From Dastarcus helophoroides (lineage: Eukaryota; Arthropoda; Insecta; Coleoptera; Bothrideridae): a DNA stretch of 64,000 nt. Location: NCBI GenBank assembly GCA_028583605.1, contig CM053337.1, positions 14,210,769 through 14,274,768 of the forward strand, given 5' to 3'. Of the stretch, positions 47,301 to 55,032 are shown in pieces. A program made the position numbers and the translations under genes. Numbering within the stretch: position 1 is the stretch's first letter; the number at the start of each line of letters is the position of its first letter. The notes below the pieces were generated by a model, which saw only the letters and a program-made list of their open reading frames with translations, did not search any database and had not been told where the DNA came from.

Positions 47301-50300
47301 TTTGTCTAAAAATTCGATCATTTGAGTTCTCGAATTTTCGACTTTTTTTCGAAATTCGTTTTTTAGTCAAAATTAGGAAGAAATTTTGATGAGAATGTCA
47401 AAATTTGGCGAAAAACTGTCTCTTCAAATTTATCCCCAAATTTCAAGTGGGTAAAAATTTCGAGAAAACTTCGATTTTTTCCCCAAAAAAGTGTTATTTT
47501 TCAAATATACTTTAAATAATAAACCATTTCGAAAAACAATATTTGTTTCGAAATTTTAAGAAAGATATTTCTTCAAAAAACTTTCAAATTTTAAGTCAAT
47601 GTCAAAATTAAATACAAAAATAAAAATTACAAGAAAATCACTTTAAAAATTTCGACTTTTTTGGAAATTCGATTTTTTCTTTAAATTTAATTATTGTTTA
47701 CCAAATTCCACATTTTTTTTAAATACTGTTGCGCGTTATCGGTTCGAATGATTAACACGTGAATTGTAACCACTTTATTTCTAAACTGAACTCGGTACAC
47801 TACAATTGCAATTCACTAACACTGTTTAATTAACCAACTTATTCATTGAATTCTAACTAACTACCTGACTAACTAACTGCCCCTAAGGGAAAGTCGACCG
47901 CCTTATATAAGTCCCGCCTCGGAATTTTATAAGAATTCAGCAGATAAGGCTTATCGTTTGCCGAAATTTCTCGAGGGCTTATCTGCCGTTTGATTTATTA
48001 TCGCGGCCACTCCCTTTTATCAAATTTTCTAGAAAATTCCCAACTAAACTTTATAATTGTTTTTTGTTACACTACTTATTCAAAATTCGGTCGTTTTTTC
48101 TTAAAATTTCGAAAAACATTCTTCATATTTTTAGAGAAATCCTTCGAGTTTTCAGAGTAGGATTATTTTCTTTTGAATTTAAAAGGTAATTTTTGTAATT
48201 TATTGCTAAGTCGAACTTCAGAGAAAAAAATCAAACTTTTAGTTCAAGAAAAATTGTTTGTTAAGAAATTGTAACTTATAACTAACTGGGTGGTGGTTAG
48301 CGTAGATTTTTGGGGTTTTCAGAATGAACAGAGAAAACTACGGTATTCGCGATTTTATTCTTCTAGGTTAGGTTACAAACAACGCACATGTATCTATCTT
48401 ATGACATGCCGAACTCGAACTCCTCATTTCCCTTCGGAATCACGCGATCTCTCTGCCGTGTCAAGTGGCAGGGTCGGCGTTCCGTTATTTTACGCGTTAC
48501 AAAGTTTTTTTTTTAACCTACTTCAGTTGGGAATTTCAGGTTTAAGCTCGCTTGCCTCGTAATTTCAATTTTAAAATCGAAATTCAATGAAAAAAATCGA
48601 AACTAAGAGAACAAATAAATAAATAAAAATTTGGAAACCATTCAAGTTTGAAGTCGAATTTTTTGAAATTAAATTCTGAATTAATAACTTCTTTGGTGCG
48701 AAATTATAACATCGTTTCCACAATATCACACAGTCTACAGACAAAGGCATAAGAGTTTGAAGTGAGAGTTTTTTTGTTTCTTAAATGTTGCTTTTTAATA
48801 CTTAAGCAACTTTCTATTTGTTTATGTACTTCCACCTAAAAAGAGTTCTCTATTGAAAGTTAATTAGAGACTTACCATTGTGACCCAACTATCAACTTCG
48901 AAAGTACGCGTTACGTCATTCTGAAAAGTGAATCTTTAAATATTCTGAAAAATTGATTTAAATGTTTTTTAAAAACTTACATACTCAAATCCCATAACGC
49001 TCATGCCAACCTTCACTTGAACGGAGTTCTTATAATTTAAAACTGGCCTCGTATCCGGATTATAATTACAAAATAGGGTATCTTTTAACTGAATTTCGGG
49101 AATATAATTTTTTGGCTCACATCGAGCAAATGAGGTATCTTAAATAATTATTGGTTAGCGAAAGATTTGATTACGTTTTAAATAAAAGTGAATCTTACCG
49201 ATGATGGTAAACATAAGAACTAGGGACCATCTGATCGACACCATTTCATTAATAACACTGACACAACTGCACCACTGGTGGATTTTTTTGTTGTTGTTGC
49301 ATAATTAGTAATATAATATTTTTTTTTAGGTTTACGCCCCAGCAGATCAAAGGGATCATTTAAGATGCAATTAACGTATCGTCTGCATTCGACTGATAAG
49401 AATTTTTAGATAATATCAGCTGCAACTTTAGACGACTTTATGTTCCATAGTTCCCCATTAATTATCCTGTAAGCTTTAGGAAGAAAAAGAACAGCTTTAT
49501 TAGAACACTTAGGGCGGTGTGAGTCGGGGACACTTTGGGCAGTGCTTCCCAAAATCTGGTCCGCGTATCCCCAGGGTTACGAGAAGAATTTGGTGGACGG
49601 TGCGCGCTGCACCGAGCGGCTTCAGACTACTCAAAAATTACAAATAAATTGTCTGGAGAGACATAACAAAACTGAATTAGGTTGTACAGCTTTGAAGAGT
49701 TCGTGCAGATTGCAGAATGATGTTTTGTTCAAATTCGTTCGAATATTCAACGTCACGAAAAATTATGGAAAAGTATACAGATTTCGAAAGTTTAAGAAAC
49801 GCCGACTTTGGGGATTAAGTCTGTCCATTCTGTCGGTCTGTCTGTCTGACTGGGGTAGTTGAACTAAACTATTTGTACGATGGTGGTACTTCTTTCGAAA
49901 ATATATGTCAACTTTGTTATCCATATTAATAAAATCGAAGCGTCTCTCTGTCCGTCGACTGATATTTTGTCCGGGCTAATCTCGGAAACTGTTGAATCGA
50001 TTTTGATAATTTTGTTCCTAAAATGTAGAGTATTTTTAGGGTTACCTTTTAGGTTATATTTATTCCAGAAAAACTTAACCTTTCACTTTTAATTTAACTT
50101 ATAACAACTTAATTTGATGTTATAACACCGGACGTATAAGAAAAACCAATCCGCGGGCAATATCGTAATAATGTAATATTATGCGCCACCTACAGGTGCA
50201 ATGGGTACTAGAATTTGCTTTGAATGTATTATTCTGTTAAAATCGAATGAGAAATTATTTTATTTTAAAATTGATGTTATTAGACATTTACGCAAAGCCG

Positions 50301-53300
50301 TGGGGCTCAGCTAGTCGTCACTAAAATTAGAAAGGATAGATTGCAAATTGTTATAGTCAAGTTTTAAAAGAATTCTCAAAACTTCGACATTAATACGAAG
50401 TCGCAACGGTCAATTGAAATATTTGGATTTTTCTCGGTATCTTAATATTTAATCTGAAAGTTCAAAACTTTCAAGAAAAAAGTTAAAATTTTGAAATTAC
50501 GAAAAATACTTTCAATTTCCTTTTTAGGGATTCGACCTTTTTTGTCAAGTAGCACTAAACGTCTTTTATTTATACTTCGCTCTGAATTAACACTGAATGC
50601 CAACGTAGAAACCTAGAAGATTAAAAAATTCAATCACTTACCTACGGAAGGGATGATAACGGTGGCCGAATGGCTCGAGTACAACCTTTTTATTTTAAAA
50701 CTAAAGTGTAACGAGGGGTAGGTATTATTGGGCATACTCTTGTACACTCCTGGGAATCTGAATGCGTTACTTTTGACAATTTCCCAGTCGCCATTCGATT
50801 CGATATCGTCCAAAAGTATCGCTGGATCCGACAATGTAAAATTGATCTCTTCTCCAGCGTGCACCCATGAGCCGAACCTCAAGCTGCAGTTTTGCTCATC
50901 GAATGGAAACTTTGTCAAATCTGCCACACAGAGAGCCGTGTGGTGCGTCGGAGGCACGCAAACTACGATGCCGGTGCTCGCTACGATGCAGTGGGCGCCT
51001 TCGACAGCCGCCGGGGATCCCCCTTGATTAGCCCTGAAAAATTTCAATCACCGTCACCTACTGTCCACATTAAGACCCTGGCACCCTTTCCTTTACGGTT
51101 CTTTCACACGGAGCACTCGCGAGCGCAAGCTTTTTCCGCCCCTACGTTCCAGTGTAAAGGCCCGTGCGTCCCGTGTGAAAGCTCCATTGTACTCATTACA
51201 TTTCAATCTTGGGAGTTGTCCGCTCGCTCGCGAGCGCGAGTCTTACGGCTCTCCGTGTGAAAGAGCCGTTAGGTTTAGCGCGCGCCGTTCCAATCGCTCG
51301 CGAAAGAAATGTCAGTCTAAATGTAAATAGGTCACTTGGGACAAAATCGTGGAGAATTGATTCGAGGTAAAAGACCGTGCGCGGATGGAACGTTGCATTC
51401 CTAGTTACAAACGTCTGGAACAGCACGTTTCTTTACGCGCGACTGACGTACGTACCGCTTGGAACGCGCGACTGGCGCGTCCTGACCAGGGCGCGCGACT
51501 GGCGCGTTCTGACAAGAACGCGCGAGTGACGCGTCCTGACCAGAGCGCGCGACTGGCGCATTCTGACAAGAGCGCGCGACTGGCGCGTTCTGACCAGAGC
51601 GCGCGAAAAGTCTGTCAGTGTAAAGGCATCTAACTAGATCCAAAGACGAGTTAATAAATGTTCTCGAAGTGAAAATAGCTTACGTTGACTAGAAAATTTG
51701 AAATTGTAAACAGAACATTTTCGTAATTTTTAGGTTTATGGGTGGTGGAATTTCATTCTGGTCACCCTAACCCAACGAAGTGGGTAAGTTTACGTTTAGA
51801 CAGGATTTCACGCTTTCAGCCGTACAAAGCTCCCGAGAAAGCTAACGCCTCTAAATGAAACGCTTCTTGCTACTAACAAACGAACGCTCTGGCGAAACTG
51901 GGTTTACTAATTTTGAGATTAATTTCGAATAGTTAGACCTTTATATAATTACATTATCTAAAGGCGCGTACTGACTTGAATGTGCATGCTTTTAGTCCAA
52001 GCGCTTACACATACATACGCATGTGTACCAACTCAGAACATTTGTAGATATTTATTGCCTCGCACGCATGTGTGTTGTTTCACTCCTTTCCGGTCATTCG
52101 TGCATGTCTTCTCAAAAATAATAGTTATTTTTTGTTTTACTTGTTTTACATTATTTACCTACCGATTTAACTTATCGGTCATTTCATCCCAGGCATCTAC
52201 CTTTTTATTTTTAGAGGAGTGGAAGGAATTTTTTGCATCCTCCAAAATGGGATGTTGTTCGTACAAATCAATTAATTGTAAGCATTCTTCATTAGACTAC
52301 TCCATTCTGTCTTTATTAAAACCGTTATTTGGCAAAAACTCTTTACAGTAAGGAACACTTAATTCTGGTGCATGCATTAGACTACTGCAGATTTGCAGAT
52401 TAACAAAAATCCGTCCATACTGAGCGCACATGCACGATATATTTCTTTTGAGAGGAGCCAGAGACCGACAGCCGTCGGCTCAGGCCATGCGCGTTCGCGG
52501 TCGCTCGCGAGAAGTTAAACATGCTCCGAGTCATTGTGAATGGCACGTCCAGATTTGAATGCGAATGTGCGTTTGCTTCGACTCAGCGCATGCACATTCA
52601 AATCAGTACGCGCCTTAAGAGTTACAAACTTCTGGAACACCACGTTTCTTTACGCGCGACTGACGGATTCTGACGAGCGCGCGCGAAGAGACTGTAAGTG
52701 TAAAGGCCTCTAACTAGATCCAAGACGAGTTAATAAGGTTCTCAAAGTGAAAATAGCTTACGTTGACTAGAAAATTTGAAATTGTAAACAGAACATTTTC
52801 CCAATTTCTAGGTTTATGGGTGGTGGAATTTCGTTCTGGTCACCCTAATCCAACGAGGTGAGTAAGTTTACGTTTAGACAGGATTTCACGCTTTCAGCCG
52901 AACAAAGCTCCCGAGAAAGCGAACGCCTCTAAATGAAATGTTTCTTGCTGCTAACAAACGAACGCTCTGGCGAAACTGGGTCTACTAATTTTGAGGTTAA
53001 TTTCGACTAGTTAAACCTTTATATAATTACATTATCTAAGAGTTACAAACTTCTGGAACACCACGTTTCTTTACGCGCGACTGATGCGTTCTGAGGAGCG
53101 CGCGCGAAGAGACTGTAAGTGTAAAGGCCCCTAACTAGATCCAAGACGAGTTAATAAGGTTCTCAAAATGAAAATAGTTTAGGTTGACTAGAAAATTTGA
53201 AATTGTAAACAGAACATTTTCGCAATTTCTGGGTTTATGGGTGGTGGAATTTAGTTCTGGTCACCCTAACCCAATGAGGTGGGTAAGTTTACGTTTAGAC

Positions 53301-55032
53301 AGGATTTCGCGCTTTCAGCCGAACAAAGCTCGCGAGAAAGCGAACGCCTCTAAATGAAACGCTTCTTGCTGCTAACAAACGAACGCTCTGGCGAAACTGC
53401 GTCTACTAATTTTGAGATTAATTTCGAATAGTTAAACCTTTATATAATTACATTAATCTAAGAGTTACAAACTTGTGGAACACCACGTTTCTTTACGCGC
53501 GACCGGCGCGTTCTGACGAGCGCGCGCGAAGAGACTGTAAGTGTAAAGGCCCCTAACTAGATCCAAGACGAGTTAATAAGGTTCTCAAAATGAAAATAGT
53601 TTAGGTTGACTAGAAAATTTGAAATTGTAAACAGAACATTTTCGCAATTTCTGGGTTTATGGGTGGTGGAATTTCGTTCTTGTCACCCTAACCCAACGAG
53701 GTGGGTAAGTTTACGTTTAGATAGGATTTCGCGCTTTCAGCCGAACAAAGCTCGCGAGAAAGCGAACGCCTCTAAATGAAACGCTTCTTGCTGCTAACAA
53801 ACGAACGCTCTGGCGAAACTAGGTTTACTAATTTTGAGGTTAATTTCGAATAGTTAGACTTTTATATAATTACATTATCTAAGAGTTAGAATATGAATTC
53901 CTATATCTACTTCATTATGCGGACTCGCTAAATAACATCCCCAAACAAATTAAGGCTAGCCTTCTATTTTGACCTGCCGTCGTCGTCGACGGTCCACCGA
54001 TAGTCCTTCAGAGGAGATAGCTCCTTAAACTTTCGACATCACGTAACACGCCAGAGCATTTTCTCTTTGGAATATGTAGTACACGGCGTGCTGCTTAATA
54101 TAAATTTAAGCTTTTGAAAGCACGAAGTAGTGAACTGAGAATTCGCTGGCACGAAGCAATGAACTGAGAATTCGCTGGGACGAAGCAGTGAATTGAGAAT
54201 TCTCTAGCACGATCTTGATGGTACCCGTTATTGACTAATATTTAGTAGAATCCCACATTGCTTTGGTTTTTGAGTTAATTTAGCACGAGGCTTGAGGACT
54301 TGATGGACTTATGGATTCCCTTTTGGCAGTTGCGCCAAGAAATCGACATTTTCAAAAACAGAATTTTTTAAAACTTGCATAAAAGTCCACGTTTAGATTT
54401 TAAACTCAAAAATTATTCCGAAGTGGCTCAAATTTCTAATGAAATTTCCCTGGAGCTCTACAGGATCAATTTAGGGCATTTTTATGGCTACAAATTGAGT
54501 GTTTAAAAAGTTGAAAACATACCTGTTGTAAATGGAAATGTCGGGCATCCAAATTTCCGAGTCCTTGAGTGTTATTGATTCGATCCCATCGTACTTCTTG
54601 GGGTCCCACGTTAGATGCTCATCTTTCCAATGCTGCAAATAGATCTCACAATTATTTGTAAATGATGGGGAATGTGAACTTACCATCGACATCCAACTGT
54701 CTACTTCCAAAGAACTGGATAATTCATCCTGAAACACAACGTTGGAGTAGTCAAAATCACAATTCGATCAACTCACATAAGTGAAATATTTCAGGATCAT
54801 TCTTATAGTAACTTTGGTGGTATTTTGGTGGTTTCTGACCGGTCTGATGTCAGGATAGTAGTTGCAAAATAGATTATTCTTTAGATTGATAGCTGGGATA
54901 GTATCCTTGCCATCGCACGTATCGTCCTCGTAAGATGAAGCTGAAAATCACTCGGTGGCGTTAACGTTTTAAGAGTTAGAAATTCTTCTTACCGATAGTC
55001 GCTAATAAGACGAGTAGAAGTCCTGCAGACAT
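44147..55032 (-). CDS. Divergent nicotinic acetylcholine receptor-like (Cys-loop) subunit: cassette B plus shared membrane module
   Basis: Predicted pentameric ligand-gated channel subunit in the plasma membrane. The in-frame model joins exons 55032-54993, 54940-54777, 54728-54684, 54632-54523, 51033-50642, 44775-44623, 44549-44374 and 44317-44147: 1251 nt, 416 aa. Order: signal peptide, N-terminal helix region, W-x-P-D loop A, a canonical 13-residue Cys-loop (CVADLTKFPFDEQNC), TM1 across the 50642/44775 junction (SATVIIPSV + VIFITTLTSLW), TM2, TM3, a short cytoplasmic loop and TM4. There is no vicinal Cys pair in loop C, so it is a non-alpha subunit. It fits the fast-evolving insect subunits of the beta3 kind; I do not assign an orthologue. 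The final intron join skips cassette A (5.9 kb) and is inferred from matching phases and the absence of any other membrane exons for cassette B. Confidence 0.6.
44374..44549 (-). CDS. nAChR-like shared membrane module exon 7: TM3 and short cytoplasmic loop
   Basis: Acceptor ttatttttcag, donor TTGAAG|GTGATT, phase 0 out. It encodes SRDSLLLCTFTIVLTVILKN (TM3), then KNQAPSWVSSFVSFLIG, matching the family's post-TM3 P-x-W-V-r-x-x-F helix. The TM3-TM4 loop is very short compared with typical nAChRs. Confidence 0.85.
44623..44775 (-). CDS. nAChR-like shared membrane module exon 6: TM1 end, TM2
   Basis: Acceptor cacttccag, donor TTGG|GTGAGA, phase 1 both ends. It encodes VIFITTLTSLWISPTNKDR, then a divergent TM2 (LTLCYVNFVSQFMHLQY) and SIPIKGDNVPKL. 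By hand alignment on RLTL versus KVTL, the usual 9' Leu is Val, and polar residues (Asn, Gln, His) line positions that are normally hydrophobic. Confidence 0.85.
44885..45480. repeat. ~77-bp tandem repeat, about eight copies, in the intron before TM2 exon
   Basis: AAGCCAAACGATGGCATTCA plus a TTTAATAAAATT(G/A)AGTC block recurs roughly every 77 bp from about 44903 to 45445. It lies between cassette A exon 5 and the membrane module. Confidence 0.88.
45683..46078 (-). CDS. nAChR-like cassette A exon 5: Cys-loop, with one-base frameshift
   Basis: Encodes ASHCVLYYNGLVKCTPP, Cys-loop CITDLTNFPFDMNMC, FGSSVYNGLQVNFTLS and LRFVF, then leaves the family frame at CGAGATAAAG. The homologous bases in cassette B lack one base, and the alternate frame reads KRLHSGHGAMYFGPSL, matching cassette B's KRLYSSHSATVIIPSV. 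Acceptor caatttaag, donor TTTAG|GTAAAA. Confidence 0.85.
46133..46242 (-). CDS. nAChR-like cassette A exon 4: loop A
   Basis: A 110-nt exon encoding QWYDDHLKWDPQRYGG and WTPDLAMYN. Acceptor aatcttatag, donor AACAG|GTGATT, phase 2 out. Confidence 0.92.
46262..46600. repeat. ~177-bp direct duplication in cassette A intron 3
   Basis: CCCAGATAGTA...GCAACATAAATCATCAAAAT to GATATTTAATTAG is present twice (about 46270 and 46438). Confidence 0.88.
46821..47022. mobile_element. Foldback/MITE-like element with perfect 51-bp inverted repeats
   Basis: 46821-46871 (starting CGTATGCAAGTAGAATGCAA) and 46972-47022 are exact reverse complements with a 100-bp spacer. No obvious TSD immediately outside. A transcript crossing it would form a long hairpin. 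Confidence 0.85.
47045..47245. repeat. Imperfect inverted repeat with hammerhead-like core
   Basis: GGACCAATAGGT (left) and ACCTATTGGTC (right), and GAACATTTGTTAG with TCTAATAAATGTTC, pair around CTGACGA-GATCT-aaca-AGATC-GAAAC (47154-47179), which fits the CUGANGA/stem II/GAAA pattern of hammerhead ribozymes. Confidence 0.4.
47270..48700. repeat. Degenerate AAATTTCGA simple repeat, block 2, with a solo LTR inside
   Basis: AATTTCGA/TTTTTTC words as at 40560; interrupted by the LTR at 47727. 48290-48560 is less repetitive, with an unremarkable open frame. Confidence 0.7.
47727..48071 (-). mobile_element. Solo LTR, copy 5 (degenerate TSD ATAC/CTAC)
   Basis: TGTTGCGCGTTATCGG to TTTTTGTTACA; matches copy 4's ends. 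It lies in the 2.6-kb intron of cassette A, sense to the receptor transcript. Confidence 0.8.
48876..48920 (-). CDS. nAChR-like cassette A exon 3: 45-nt exon
   Basis: Encodes 15 residues ending FEVDSWVTM. Acceptor acttttcag, donor ATG|GTAAGT. The 2.6-kb intron after it holds a solo LTR, a perfect inverted repeat and a 177-bp duplication. Confidence 0.9.
48981..49138 (-). CDS. nAChR-like cassette A exon 2
   Basis: Encodes FARCEPKN, LFCNYNPDTRPVLN and VQVKVGMSVMGFEY. Acceptor ttatttaag, donor TAT|GTAAGT, phase 0 out. It carries the same two Cys as cassette B exon 2. Confidence 0.88.
49199..49244 (-). CDS. nAChR-like cassette A exon 1: signal peptide
   Basis: ATG at 49244, hydrophobic leader ending TII, donor ATCG|GTAAGA in phase 1. 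The last 7 bases plus donor are near-identical to cassette B exon 1, supporting duplication. Confidence 0.72.
49540..49750. mobile_element. hAT-like terminal fragment (candidate)
   Basis: Begins CAGTGCTTCCCAAAATCTGG, resembling hAT TIRs (CAGTGGTTCTCAA type). The inner part recurs at 13000 and 31090. No second TIR or 8-bp TSD found. Confidence 0.3.
49885..50314 (+). mobile_element. Helitron-like non-autonomous element (candidate)
   Basis: Ends with a small hairpin (AGCCgtggGGCT, 50296-50307) just before CTAG (50311-50314), followed by T, the 3' pattern of Helitrons. The 5' limit is uncertain. It sits between the two receptor cassettes. Confidence 0.33.
50642..51033 (-). CDS. nAChR-like cassette B exon 5: Cys-loop, loop C, start of TM1
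   Basis: Acceptor aaatttttcag, donor GTAG|GTAAGT. It encodes GAHCIVASTGIVVCVPP (V-x-C-x-PP in place of the usual W-x-PP), Cys-loop CVADLTKFPFDEQNC, FGSWVHAGEEINFTLS (sequon NFT) and FKIKRLYSSHSATVIIPSV at the start of TM1. No loop-C CC. It ends in phase 1. The 1.4 kb between here and cassette A holds no exon that continues TM1; the first downstream acceptor (about 50612) gives eight codons and a stop. Confidence 0.92.
51096..51268. mobile_element. PIF/Harbinger-like MITE (TSD TTA)
   Basis: TIRs CGGTTCTTTCACACGGAG and, inverted, CGGCTCTTTCACACGGAG, with TTA at 51093-51095 and 51269-51271. 173 bp; interior rich in CGCGAGCG palindromes. It lies in cassette B intron 4. Confidence 0.75.
51457..51606. 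repeat. 27-bp GC-rich minisatellite (GCGCGACTGGCGCGTTCTGA)
   Basis: About five copies of a 27-bp unit alternating Tn(A/C)(A/C)(A/G)AG spacers; being 3n, it gives ARLARSDQS-like open frames on both strands that I regard as spurious. Confidence 0.88.
51962..52615. mobile_element. PIF/Harbinger-like MITE (TSD TAA), 654 bp
   Basis: TIRs AGGCGCGTACTGACTTGAAT and, inverted, AGGCGCGTACTGATTTGAAT, with TAA at 51959-51961 and 52616-52618. The other tandem copies show the uninterrupted site (ATCTAAGAG), which confirms a 3-bp TSD. No transposase seen inside. Confidence 0.9.
53886..54522. other. Intron sequence of cassette B
   Basis: A short direct repeat (CACGAAGCA(A/G)TGAA(C/T)TGAGAATTC, about 54120-54205, three copies); otherwise nothing seen. 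Confidence 0.5.
54523..54632 (-). CDS. nAChR-like cassette B exon 4: loop A
   Basis: A 110-nt exon, acceptor ctatttgcag, donor AACAG|GTATGT. It encodes HWKDEHLTWDPKKYDG and WMPDISIYN, which is the W-x-P-D loop A of the agonist site. Phase 2 out, as in cassette A. Confidence 0.92.
54684..54728 (-). CDS. nAChR-like cassette B exon 3: 45-nt exon
   Basis: Acceptor tgtgtttcag and donor ATG|GTAAGT. It encodes 15 residues ending LEVDSWMSM, the conserved W-containing strand. Exactly the length and phase of cassette A exon 3; this 45-nt exon is a hallmark of nAChR genes. Confidence 0.9.
54777..54940 (-). CDS. nAChR-like cassette B exon 2: N-terminal extracellular region
   Basis: Acceptor gattttcag and donor TAT|GTGAGT. 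It encodes DTCDGKD and NLFCNYYPDIRPVRN, the family's N-terminal Y-x-P-x-x-RPV block. Two cysteines (DTC and LFC) match two in cassette A and could form an extra disulfide. Phase 0 out. Confidence 0.88.
54993..55032 (-). CDS. nAChR-like cassette B exon 1: signal peptide
   Basis: ATG at 55032 begins MSAGLLLVLLATI, and donor ATCG|GTAAGA follows. Phase 1 out. It is a short hydrophobic leader that continues into exon 2 (Ala-Ser-Ser). The equivalent exon in cassette A has the same position and phase. Confidence 0.75.

Larger units (their letters stand above)
45683..49244 (-). pseudogene. nAChR-like cassette A: duplicated extracellular-domain exons 1-5, frameshifted in exon 5
   Basis: Exons 49244-49199, 49138-48981, 48920-48876, 46242-46133 and 46078-45683 repeat the five-exon layout of cassette B (46/40, 158/164, 45/45, 110/110 and 396/392 nt) with the same phases up to exon 5. 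It has its own leader (MVSIRWSLVLMFTII), LFCNYNPDTRPVLN, VDSWVTM, WTPDLAMYN and Cys-loop CITDLTNFPFDMNMC. Near 45735-45738 one extra base shifts the frame, so exon 5 ends in phase 2, not 1. Spliced to 44775, the product stops 17 codons into the next exon. Ignoring that base, the end aligns with cassette B through TM1. Loop-B Trp is Ser here (FGSSVY). Decayed copy, or a functional alternative cassette with an assembly error; I cannot tell which. Confidence 0.72.
51404..53885. repeat. 421-bp tandem repeat, four copies, first interrupted by a MITE
   Basis: GTTACAAAC(T/G)T(C/G)TGGAACA recurs at 51404, 52621, 53042 and 53464; each unit ends TATATAATTACATTATCTAA. Copy 1 is expanded by a 27-bp GC-rich minisatellite and split by the element at 51962-52615. 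Confidence 0.93.

Noticed and set aside
50600..50640. Acceptor-like TTTTTTAATCTTCTAG after cassette B exon 5
   Set aside because: Joining there gives eight codons and a stop with no TM1 completion; less plausible than the in-frame join to 44775, though a truncated secreted form cannot be excluded.
50728..51260. + strand frames of 99 and 122 codons
   Set aside because: Shadows of cassette B exon 5 and of the adjacent MITE.
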